64,000 bases of DNA, taken from NCBI RefSeq assembly GCF_035918095.1, contig NZ_CP109137.1:5210001-5274000 (forward strand), in the 5' to 3' direction. Source of the stretch: Streptomyces sp. NBC_01750. GTDB lineage: Bacteria; Actinomycetota; Actinomycetes; Streptomycetales; Streptomycetaceae. The position numbers and the translations under genes were made by a program. Each line of letters opens with the position of its first letter. Position 1 is the first letter of the stretch. Of this stretch, positions 45,617-53,104 are shown piece by piece. Under the pieces are notes generated by a model. That model saw only the letters and a program-made list of their open reading frames with translations, did not search any database and was not told the DNA's origin.

Positions 45617-47188
45617 ATGTCCTTCCCGATCCTGACGGCCACGGCGGCGATCCCGGCGATCGGCGCCATCGCCACCGCCGCCGTGCCGGCCGCGAGGCGC
45701 AACGCCGCCAAGTGGCTGGCGCTGCTCTTCTCGCTCGCCACGCTCGTACTGGCCGCGGTCGTGCTCGTACGTTTCGAGCCCGGCGGCGCCCGCTATCAGC
45801 TCACCGAATCCCACACCTGGATCAAGGACTTCGGAGTCCGGTACGAACTGGGCGTGGACGGCATCGGGGTGGCGCTCCTGGCGCTGACCGCGCTGCTGAT
45901 CCCCTTTGTGATCCTGGCGGGATGGCACGATGCCGACCCCCTGGAGACAAAGAGTTCGCGCTGGCGCCCGACCCAGGGCTTCTTCGCGATGATCCTCGCC
46001 GTCGAGGCGATGGTGATCCTCTCCTTCGAGGCCACCGACGTCTTCCTCTTCTACATCCTGTTCGAAGCCATGCTCATCCCGATGTACTTCCTCATCGGCG
46101 GCTTCGGGGACGGGGCGCACGCGGGCGGCGACGAGGCGGCGGCGACCCAACGGTCGTACGCGGCCGTGAAGTTCCTGCTCTACAACCTGGTCGGCGGCCT
46201 GATCATGCTGGCCGCGGTCATCGGGCTCAATGTCGTCGCCGGTAGCTTCTCGCTCAGCGAGATCGCCGCGGCGCGGGCGAACGGCACGCTGGACATGTCG
46301 ACCAACACGGAGCGGCTGCTCTTCCTCGGCTTCTTCTTCGCCTTCGCGATCAAGGCGCCGCTGTGGCCGCTGCACACCTGGCTGCCCAACGCCATGGGCG
46401 AGGCGACCGCGCCGGTCGCGGTACTGATCACCGCGGTCGTCGACAAGGTCGGCACCTTCGCGATGCTGCGCTTCTGCCTCCAGCTGTTCCCGGAGGCGTC
46501 CAAGTGGGCCACGCCGGTGATCCTGGTGCTCGCGCTGATCAGCATCGTCTACGGAGCGCTGCTCGCGGTCGGCCAGCGCGATATCAAGCGGCTGGTCGCC
46601 TACGCCTCGATCTCGCACTTCGGCTTCATCATCCTGGGCATCTTCGCGATGACCACCCAGGGCCAGTCGGGCGCGACGCTCTACATGGTCAACCACGGGA
46701 TCTCGACCGCCGCGCTGATGCTGGTGGCCGGCTTCCTCATCTCCCGGCGCGGCTCGCGGCTCATCGCGGACTACGGCGGAGTGCAGAAGGTCGCCCCGGT
46801 GCTCGCCGGCACCTTCCTGATCGGCGGTCTGGCGACGCTCTCCCTACCGGGTCTCGCGCCGTTCGTGAGTGAGTTCCTGGTTCTCGTCGGCACGTTCTCG
46901 CGCTACCCGGTGGCCGGGATCGTCGCCACGATCGGCATCGTGCTCGCCGCGCTCTACACCCTCGTCCTCTACCAGCGGACGATGACGGGCCCGGTGAAGG
47001 CCGAGGTGTCGAAGATGCCGGACCTCAGGGCCCGTGAGCTGGTGGTGGTCACGCCGCTGATCGCACTGCTGCTCTTCCTCGGCGTCTTCCCGAAGCCGCT
47101 GACGGACATCGTCAACCCGGCGGTGGAGCACACGATGTCCGATGTACAGAAGAAGGACCCCCAGCCCGAGGTGGAGGCGGCCAAGTGA
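45617..47188 (+). CDS. nuoM: NADH-quinone oxidoreductase subunit M
   Basis: Second antiporter-like subunit, 523 residues. LFYILFEAMLIPMYFLIG contains the conserved glutamate; AIKAPLWPLHTWLPNAMGEA is the typical middle motif. ATG one base after the nuoL stop; its TGA overlaps the nuoN GTG (GTGA). Confidence 0.95.
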   Translation: MSFPILTATAAIPAIGAIATAAVPAARRNAAKWLALLFSLATLVLAAVVLVRFEPGGARYQLTESHTWIKDFGVRYELGVDGIGVALLALTALLIPFVILAGWHDADPLETKSSRWRPTQGFFAMILAVEAMVILSFEATDVFLFYILFEAMLIPMYFLIGGFGDGAHAGGDEAAATQRSYAAVKFLLYNLVGGLIMLAAVIGLNVVAGSFSLSEIAAARANGTLDMSTNTERLLFLGFFFAFAIKAPLWPLHTWLPNAMGEATAPVAVLITAVVDKVGTFAMLRFCLQLFPEASKWATPVILVLALISIVYGALLAVGQRDIKRLVAYASISHFGFIILGIFAMTTQGQSGATLYMVNHGISTAALMLVAGFLISRRGSRLIADYGGVQKVAPVLAGTFLIGGLATLSLPGLAPFVSEFLVLVGTFSRYPVAGIVATIGIVLAALYTLVLYQRTMTGPVKAEVSKMPDLRARELVVVTPLIALLLFLGVFPKPLTDIVNPAVEHTMSDVQKKDPQPEVEAAK

Positions 47189-48834
47189 GCACTACAGTTG
47201 TCCACAGCCTGTGGACGACGGCGGCCGAGCCGATCGACAAGATCCCGGCCCCGAGTGTCGAGTACGCCCAACTGGCACCCGCGCTGATCGTCGTCGGCGC
47301 CGCCGTCGTGGGTGTGCTCGTGGAGGCCTTCGTCCCGCGCAAGGCCCGCTACCACGTGCAGGTGTTCCTCACCGTCCTCGCCCTGATCGCCGCTTTCGCC
47401 GCGGTCGTCGGGCTCGCGGCCGGCGGATACGGCACCACAAAGGCGCATATCGCGGCGATGGGCGCGATTGCGGTCGACGGTCCGGCCCTCTTCCTGCAGG
47501 GCACGATCCTGCTGGCGTCGCTGGTCGCCGTCTTCACCTTCGCGGAGCGCCGCCTCGACCCGGAGGCACACGGCAACCGCATCGACTCGTTCGCCGCGCA
47601 GGCCGCGTCCGTGCCCGGCAGCGACAGCGAAAAGGCCGCGGTCAAGGCCGGGTTCACCACCACCGAGGTCTTCCCGCTGGCGCTCTTCGCGATCACCGGC
47701 ATGCTGGTCTTCCCGGCCGCCAACGATCTGCTGACGCTCTTCGTGGCACTGGAAGTCTTCTCGCTCCCGCTCTACCTCCTGTGCGCCGTCGCCCGCCGCA
47801 AGCGGCTGATGTCGCAGGAGGCCGCGGTGAAGTACTTCCTGCTCGGCGCCTTCTCGTCGGCCTTCCTGCTGTTCGGTATCGCGCTGCTGTACGGGTACGC
47901 CGGCTCCGTCTCGTACGCGAAGATCGCGGACGTCGTCGACGGCAGCGTCCGCACCATCGACCCGGCGCTCGCCGACACCATGGGGAACGACGCGCTGCTG
48001 CTGATCGGCGGCGCGATGATCCTGGCGGGGCTGCTCTTCAAGGTCGGCGCCGTGCCGTTCCACATGTGGACGCCGGACGTCTACCAGGGCGCGCCGACTC
48101 CGGTCACCGGTTTCATGGCCGCGGCCACCAAGGTCGCCGCGTTCGGCGCGCTGCTGCGGCTGCTGTACGTCGTGCTGCCGGGGCTGAGCTGGGACTGGCG
48201 GCCGGTCATGTGGGCCATCGCGATCGTCACCATGCTGGGCGGTGCGATCGTCGCGATCACGCAGACCGACATCAAGCGGCTGCTCGCGTACTCCTCGATC
48301 GCGCACGCCGGATTCATCCTCGCCGGTGTCATCGCGACGACGCCCGACGGTATCTCGTCCGTCCTCTTCTACCTGGGCGCGTACTCCTTTGTGACGATCG
48401 GCGCGTTCGCGGTGGTCACGCTGGTGCGGGACGCGGGCGGCGAGGCGACACATCTGTCCAAGTGGGCGGGGCTCGGGCGGCGTTCACCGCTGGTCGCCGC
48501 GGTCTTCGCGGTGTTCCTGCTCGCCTTCGCCGGCATTCCGCTGACCTCCGGCTTCACCGGAAAGTTCGCGGTCTTCAAGGCGGCGGCGGAGGGCGGCGCG
48601 GGTGCACTGGTCGTGATCGGTGTGATCTCGTCCGCGATCGCCGCGTTCTTCTACATCCGGGTCATCGTGCTGATGTTCTTCAGCGAGCCGAAGGCGGACG
48701 GCCCCACGGTCGCCGTGCCGTCGCCGCTGACGATGACGACGATCGGCGTGGGTGTGGCGGTGACGCTGGTGCTCGGTGTGGCGCCGCAGTACTTCCTGGA
48801 CCTGGCGAGCCAGGCGAGCGTGTTCGTGCGGTAG
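47185..48834 (+). CDS. nuoN: NADH-quinone oxidoreductase subunit N
   Basis: Third antiporter-like subunit and last gene of the operon, 549 residues. LFVALEVFSLPLYLLCAVARRK carries the conserved glutamate, and VPFHMWTPDVYQGAPTPV is the family hallmark. Its first 30 bases include a 17-bp palindrome with a perfect DnaA-box sequence (47198-47206). GTG start coupled to nuoM. Confidence 0.95.
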   Translation: MSTTVVHSLWTTAAEPIDKIPAPSVEYAQLAPALIVVGAAVVGVLVEAFVPRKARYHVQVFLTVLALIAAFAAVVGLAAGGYGTTKAHIAAMGAIAVDGPALFLQGTILLASLVAVFTFAERRLDPEAHGNRIDSFAAQAASVPGSDSEKAAVKAGFTTTEVFPLALFAITGMLVFPAANDLLTLFVALEVFSLPLYLLCAVARRKRLMSQEAAVKYFLLGAFSSAFLLFGIALLYGYAGSVSYAKIADVVDGSVRTIDPALADTMGNDALLLIGGAMILAGLLFKVGAVPFHMWTPDVYQGAPTPVTGFMAAATKVAAFGALLRLLYVVLPGLSWDWRPVMWAIAIVTMLGGAIVAITQTDIKRLLAYSSIAHAGFILAGVIATTPDGISSVLFYLGAYSFVTIGAFAVVTLVRDAGGEATHLSKWAGLGRRSPLVAAVFAVFLLAFAGIPLTSGFTGKFAVFKAAAEGGAGALVVIGVISSAIAAFFYIRVIVLMFFSEPKADGPTVAVPSPLTMTTIGVGVAVTLVLGVAPQYFLDLASQASVFVR

Positions 48835-48853
48835 CGGTCCGGGGCCTGCTCTG

Positions 48854-48898
48854 GCGCTCGCCGTGGTGTCTTCGTTTCAACGACGCCACGGCGAGCGC
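48854..48898 (+). terminator. Terminator of the nuo operon
   Basis: A 17-bp hairpin with one G-T pair (GCGCTCGCCGTGGTGTC against its near-complement) and an 11-base loop, followed by TTCTTC, 20 bp after the nuoN stop. It also faces the antitoxin gene and may serve both sides. Confidence 0.8.
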
Positions 48899-48980
48899 TT
48901 CTTCATGCCGCGACGAGCGCGCCGGGTCTCGCGCAGCCGCGACAGCGGCCCGGCTCGGCGGCCAGGCAGGCGCGGTCGCG

Positions 48981-49349
48981 TCAAGCCGCCGAGGAACGCC
49001 CATCTGGCGATGCATCATCAGGCTGGTGGCTGTCGTGCGCGATGAAGGCAAACGCCGAGGTGTTGCCGTCCAGGTCGATCGTCAGCGACGCGTCCAGGGC
49101 TTTGGCCAGGCGAGTCAGCAGAGGCAGGGTCGGTACGGAGTCGCCGCCCTCGATGTTGGAGATCTGCGGCTGCGTCATCTCGGCCCGCCGAGCCAGTTCA
49201 GTCTGTGACAGCCCGAGTTCGGTTCTGCGGTCGTAGACGGCCTCGCCGAGTGCGAACGCGTACCCGACCTCGATGTAGGCCGGGGATTCCTTGACCGTCT
49301 CGCCCAGGAGCTTCCTGGTCCGGCGGGTCTTCCACTGGGAGTGGTTCAT
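48981..49349 (-). CDS. XRE-family antitoxin (HigA-like)
   Basis: A 122-residue protein with a central helix-turn-helix: GLSQTELARRAEMTQPQISN at about residues 47-66, then LLTRLAKALDASLTIDL. ATG at 49349 has GGAGGAG upstream and overlaps the stop of the toxin remnant (ATGA). Gene order toxin-antitoxin matches the HigBA/Gp49 class. The toxin is broken, so this is an orphan antitoxin that may still repress its own promoter. Confidence 0.8.
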   Translation of the reverse strand: MNHSQWKTRRTRKLLGETVKESPAYIEVGYAFALGEAVYDRRTELGLSQTELARRAEMTQPQISNIEGGDSVPTLPLLTRLAKALDASLTIDLDGNTSAFAFIAHDSHQPDDASPDGRSSAA

Positions 49350-49593
49350 GGGCTCTCCTCCTTGATCCGGTCGTAGCTGTGCTCGGCGGGGCCGTGGTCC
49401 GCCTGGCACACCTTCTGGGCCTTCTGGGCACGCTCCACCTCAGCGGCCTCGCGCTGTCTGGTCTTGCGGAACACGGTCAGCAGCACGATGCGCTGATCGG
49501 GGGCGAGCCAGTACGTGATGCGCACGGCGTTGCCGTCCATGGTGAAGCGCGCCGGACCTCCGGCTCGACCTCAATCTGCCAAGGTTTGCTCAC
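49346..49593 (-). pseudogene. Toxin of the Gp49/HigB (RelE-like) family, internal deletion and frameshift
   Basis: A GTG at 49593 begins SKPWQIEVEPEVR, the typical toxin N-terminus. The frame then fails, and the toxin C-terminus NAVRITYWLAPDQRIVLLTV, then FRKTRQREAAEVERA, continues in another frame down to the TGA at 49346. About 45-50 residues normally found between these parts are missing. The deletion point is near 49550. It overlaps the antitoxin start. Confidence 0.75.
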
Positions 49594-49664
49594 GGACGAG
49601 AGTATGCAGAAATCGATATAGCGCACCTGGCCGATGTTGGCGTTCGGGCCCCAGGGGTGGGATG

Positions 49665-49721
49665 GCGTCGGCGGCCATGGACGACGTCTGAGAAGTGCTG
49701 GAATGCTGTCACGCACCCGTC
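49665..49721 (+). repeat. Degenerate direct repeat, left copy (fragment of the gene at 52250)
   Basis: 57 bases match 52238-52294 at 48 positions, including 21 identical bases at the start. The copy includes the ATG and first codons of the SCO6745-family gene but meets TGA after four codons. The HATPase gene ends inside it (stop at 49709-49711). Confidence 0.75.
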
Positions 49722-50179
49722 CGACCAGCGTCGGAACCGCCCCGCGCAATCCGGTGGGGGCCAGGTCGGGGCGCGAGATCAAACTCGGCCCACACGGTTT
49801 TGCAGGGCGCGGGGCCCGGGGTGACGCCCCACCGGTCGGCGAAGGCGTCGACGAGGATGAGGCCGCGTCCGGACTCGTCGTCACCGGGTTGCCGGGCGAC
49901 GGGGAGACGGTCACCGCGGGTGTCGGTCACCTCGATACGGAGAGTGCCCTCGGCGGCGGTGAGGGCGAGGCGGAAGTCCCGTCCCGGTACGCGGCCGTGA
50001 TGCGCGGCGTTGGTGGCGAGTTCGGCGACGACGTGGGCCGTCGCCTCGAACGGCACTCCCCAGGAGCGGAGTTGCTCGGTCACCAGCAGACGGGCGAGAC
50101 GGGCGCCTCTGCGGGTGGCGGAAAGCTGCACGCTGAACTGGCGGACGGTGGTGCCGGCTTGGGTGATTTCTGGGTTCAC
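49709..50179 (-). CDS. HATPase_c-type ATP-binding protein (RsbW/SpoIIAB-like)
   Basis: A 156-residue single-domain GHKL ATPase as in the many small Streptomyces anti-sigma-like proteins. N box ELATNAAHHGR, G1 box with DESGRGLILVDAFADRWGV and a final strand KTVWAEFDL are visible. GTG start at 50179. It diverges from a DUF5753 regulator and a DUF397 gene, a grouping often seen in Streptomyces. The last 20 residues (Pro/Arg/Gly-rich) run into the degenerate repeat at 49665-49721, so the tail may be an artefact of the junction. Confidence 0.85.
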   Translation of the reverse strand: MNPEITQAGTTVRQFSVQLSATRRGARLARLLVTEQLRSWGVPFEATAHVVAELATNAAHHGRVPGRDFRLALTAAEGTLRIEVTDTRGDRLPVARQPGDDESGRGLILVDAFADRWGVTPGPAPCKTVWAEFDLAPRPGPHRIARGGSDAGRTGA

Positions 50180-50249
50180 GTAACTCAGCGTGGCCGTGCG
50201 TGAGTAGCCTGAACAGTGATGACGCCGATGCGTATGGTGACTGTCAGGG

Positions 50250-50277
50250 GGCTGTCCAGGCCTGTACAGGCTGTCCA
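50250..50277. promoter_or_regulatory. Candidate operator in the HATPase/DUF5753 divergent region
   Basis: Direct repeats GGCTGTCCA (50250-50258, 50269-50277) flank the perfect palindrome GCCTGTACAGGC (50260-50271). It lies 58 bp before the regulator start and 71 bp before the HATPase start, so could control both. Confidence 0.45.
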
Positions 50278-50334
50278 CCGTGACATTCCGGCCGTGGGCG
50301 GCGTTGGGGACAGGCACCTGGGAGGTGGGCGCGC

Positions 50335-51207
50335 ATGGACGTGGGCGGTGACGGTACGGGGTACGCGGACGGGGCGGACGAACCCGGCTGGGATGTTGAC
50401 CCGGACGATGAGTCCAGCGCGGTCGTGGCGGCACTGGGTCACCAGATCAGACTCTGGCGGGAGTCCGCGGGGCTACGGCCGGCCGAGTTCGGGGCGGCAA
50501 TCGGGTACGGCGAGAACTTGATCTACAAGGTGGAGGCCGGGAAGCGCATCCCGAGGCCCGAGTTTCTGGAGAAGGCGGACGAAGTCCTGGGCGCGGGCGG
50601 AAAGATCGCCGCGATGAAGAAGGACATCGCGGAGGCGCGATACCCGAAGAAGGTCCGGGACCTGGCGAAGCTGGAGGCGCAGGCGGTCGAGGTCGGAGCG
50701 TACGGCAACCACAACCTGCACGGCCTACTCCAGACCGAGGAGTACGCGCGGGCACTGATTGAGACGTGGCGGCCCGCGTACTCGAAGGACGAGGTGGAGC
50801 GAATGGTGGCTGCGCGTATGGCTCGACGGCCGATCTTCGACCGGTCCCCAGCTCCCGCGCTCACATTCGTCCAAGAAGAGGTGACCCTCCGCCGCCCGAT
50901 CGGAGGCAGAATGGTCCTGCGCAAGCAGCTCGAACGCCTGTTGGAGGTAGGCCAGTTGCGGAACGTCGAGATCCAGGTGATGCCGACCGACCGTGACGAC
51001 CACGCCGGAATGGGCGGTCGGATCCAGGTGCTGAAGTTCAAGGACGGTTCGGCGATGGGCCACGACGAAGGCCAGCTCACCAGCCGTCCGATCTCCGATC
51101 CGAAAGAGCTCCGGATCCTTGAGTTGCGGTATGGGATCATCCGGGCCCAGGCTCTCACCCCACGGGAGTCACTGGCCTTCATCGAGAAAGCGCTGGGAGA
51201 CACATGA
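50335..51207 (+). CDS. XRE-family regulator with DUF5753 (WhiJ-like)
   Basis: A 290-residue protein: helix-turn-helix at about residues 34-75 ([20 protein letters not shown], then [18 protein letters not shown]) and a DUF5753 domain at about 115-285 ([42 protein letters not shown]). WhiJ and its paralogues act in Streptomyces development together with a DUF397 partner. The following DUF397 gene overlaps its stop (ATGA), so the pair is co-translated. Confidence 0.9.
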   Translation: MDVGGDGTGYADGADEPGWDVDPDDESSAVVAALGHQIRLWRESAGLRPAEFGAAIGYGENLIYKVEAGKRIPRPEFLEKADEVLGAGGKIAAMKKDIAEARYPKKVRDLAKLEAQAVEVGAYGNHNLHGLLQTEEYARALIETWRPAYSKDEVERMVAARMARRPIFDRSPAPALTFVQEEVTLRRPIGGRMVLRKQLERLLEVGQLRNVEIQVMPTDRDDHAGMGGRIQVLKFKDGSAMGHDEGQLTSRPISDPKELRILELRYGIIRAQALTPRESLAFIEKALGDT

Positions 51208-51413
51208 CCGACAAGCCCTCCGCTGTGGACGGCACCGGGCTGGACTGGTTCAAGAGCAGCTACAGCGACAGCAGTAACGGCAACGATTGCGTCGAGGTCG
51301 CGACCACCCCCGGCACGGTCCACGTCCGCGACTCCAAGAACACCCAGGGCCCCCGGCTCGCGTTCACCGCAGCCCAGTGGGCGGCTTTCGTGACGTACAC
51401 GTCCAAGCCCTGA
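51204..51413 (+). CDS. DUF397 small protein
   Basis: 69 residues with the DUF397 hallmarks [27 protein letters not shown] and AAQWAAFV. These proteins pair with WhiJ/DUF5753 regulators and modulate them by an unknown mechanism. Coupled to the upstream regulator by ATGA. No strong terminator follows, only an imperfect G5/C5 hairpin near 51420-51438. Confidence 0.9.
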   Translation: MTDKPSAVDGTGLDWFKSSYSDSSNGNDCVEVATTPGTVHVRDSKNTQGPRLAFTAAQWAAFVTYTSKP

Positions 51414-51507
51414 CCCACAGGGGGACCTGAGGGCCCCCGCACGGCGTCGTTCACGACATGCCCCGTCGTCTCGGTGGCGTGCGGAGCCCTCGCACACCAC
51501 CGACCGG

Positions 51508-52128
51508 CTACTCTTCGGCGGCCCTGCTTCGACGGGGCTTGATCTGAGCGAGGTCGAGGTCAACGGGGAAGGGGACGGAGACCTTCATCCGGTCGTGGAA
51601 GATGCCGGTGCTGGTGTACGCCCCCGTGGCCGGCTCCAGCTCGAAGACATGGACCACAGCCCGGCCGTCCACGTCCTCCACCCGCCAGTAGTGCGGGATC
51701 TCGGCCCGTGCGTACTTCACCGGCTTCGTCTCGCGGTCGCGGGTCACAGAGTCGGTGGAGACGACCTCGATGGCCAGCACCACGGAATCGGCGGGCAATC
51801 GGGTCTGCTCCGGGTCCTGGACGACATCCCCGCGCACGACGATCACGTCGGGCTCTGGGCGGTTCCAGCGGTCGATGTCGATAGTGAATCGCGCGAAGAC
51901 TTCCAGATCCTGCGGCGAGACCGACTCCAGTTGCCTGCTGAAGAAGCCGATCGCGCGCTCATGAAAGAGGGTCTGCGGAGTCGGGAAGACGAGGCTCGTG
52001 TCGATGAGTTCCGTATGCGGAGGCAGATTCGGAAGCCGGTCCAGGTCATCGGCGGTCCAGCCGTTCAGGGGCGGGGTGGGCCAGCTGGGCTCCGGGGCCC
52101 CGGGGCTGCCGCATATTGGTGTTCCCAT
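51508..52128 (-). CDS. Uma2-family endonuclease-like protein (DUF820)
   Basis: A 206-residue PD-(D/E)XK-fold protein. Active-site-like residues lie in RPEPDVIVVRG (Asp), VVLAIEVVSTDS (Glu) and KPVKYARAEIPHYW (Lys). The family is abundant in Streptomyces and cyanobacteria but its role is unknown. ATG at 52128 chosen; longer frames run into low-complexity sequence. It converges on the DUF397 gene and diverges from the SCO6745-family gene. Confidence 0.85.
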   Translation of the reverse strand: MGTPICGSPGAPEPSWPTPPLNGWTADDLDRLPNLPPHTELIDTSLVFPTPQTLFHERAIGFFSRQLESVSPQDLEVFARFTIDIDRWNRPEPDVIVVRGDVVQDPEQTRLPADSVVLAIEVVSTDSVTRDRETKPVKYARAEIPHYWRVEDVDGRAVVHVFELEPATGAYTSTGIFHDRMKVSVPFPVDLDLAQIKPRRSRAAEE

Positions 52129-52237
52129 GGGACGGGAGTCTCGCGGGCCTGTCCCGTGCAACCTGGGGGAAGTAGATCAGGCTCCTGCGCACGGATGAAG
52201 GCGTCACGTCGCGTTGACGCGCCCAGCGTGTGGGCTA

Positions 52238-52294
52238 GCGTCGGCGGCCATGGACGACATCTGGCAGTTGCTGGAGTGCATTCACGCGCCCGTC
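52238..52294 (+). repeat. Degenerate direct repeat, right copy
   Basis: Matches 49665-49721 at 48 of 57 positions. It spans 12 bases before and the first 15 codons of the SCO6745-family gene, which is intact here. The two copies bracket the HATPase, DUF5753, DUF397 and Uma2 genes. Confidence 0.75.
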
Positions 52295-53104
52295 TACTTC
52301 GCGCCGGAGACGGGGCCCGTCTATTCGGCCGCCGGGGACGGGCTCAACGGCTTCTGGATGGGGTACTTCGCCTCCCGGGCGGCCGCGCTCGGCGCGGTGT
52401 CCCCGGACGTGGTGACGGCGGCCTTCTACAACTTCGCGCCGGCCAGGGTCGCCCGCGCTCTCCCGGATGCCTGGCACCGCTGCGCGCCCGAGGCAGTCCT
52501 GGCCGCCCGGCTCGAGGTGGCCGACCAGGCTCTGCGCCGACTGCTCGGGGAACTCGCGGACAGTCCCCAGGTGGCCGAAGCCGCGAACCTCGCGTGCCGG
52601 GCGGTCGAGGCCCTGCCCGCCGCCGGGCGGGTCCTGTTCTCCGCGCACGCCGCGCTGCCCGTGCCCGAGCAGCCCCATCTGGCGCTGTGGTGGGCCGCCA
52701 CCGCGTTGCGGGAATTCCGCGGTGACGGTCATGTCGCCGCCCTGGTGACCGCCGGGGTGGACGGCTGCGAGGCCAATGTGATCACGGTGGCGCTGGGCCT
52801 CGCCCCGCCCGAGCAACGCCTCAATCGCGGCTGGGCAGAGGCCGAGTGGCAGACAGCGGAGGTACGGCTCCGCGACCGTGGCGTACTCGCGCCCGACGGT
52901 ACGCTCACTGCCCAGGGCCGCCTCGAGCGGGATGCGATCGAGGCGGCCACCGATCGGCTCGCCCGCCCGCTCACCGACGCGCTGGGAGCGGACGGGACGG
53001 CCCGGCTGGCCGGGTGCCTGCGTCCGCTCGCCCGGCGGATCGTCGAGGCGGGAGGGGTGCCGTTCCCCAATGCGATGGGGCTGCCGCCGCTCAGGCCGGA
53101 GTGA
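52250..53104 (+). CDS. SCO6745-family (helical, SalK-like) hypothetical protein
   Basis: A 284-residue, mostly helical protein. The N-terminal pattern CIHAPVYFAPE, YFASRAAALGAVSPDVV, AAFYNFAPARVARALPDAW is typical of the actinobacterial SCO6745/SalK-like family, often described as MarR-like because of a winged-helix C-terminus. Function unknown. It converges tail-to-tail with the flavoprotein gene (14-bp overlap). A degraded copy of its 5' end lies 2.5 kb upstream. Confidence 0.7.
   Translation: MDDIWQLLECIHAPVYFAPETGPVYSAAGDGLNGFWMGYFASRAAALGAVSPDVVTAAFYNFAPARVARALPDAWHRCAPEAVLAARLEVADQALRRLLGELADSPQVAEAANLACRAVEALPAAGRVLFSAHAALPVPEQPHLALWWAATALREFRGDGHVAALVTAGVDGCEANVITVALGLAPPEQRLNRGWAEAEWQTAEVRLRDRGVLAPDGTLTAQGRLERDAIEAATDRLARPLTDALGADGTARLAGCLRPLARRIVEAGGVPFPNAMGLPPLRPE

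Noticed and set aside
51415..51440. Terminator after the DUF397 gene
   Set aside because: The G5/C5 hairpin contains an A-G mismatch and a three-base loop; too weak to list with confidence.
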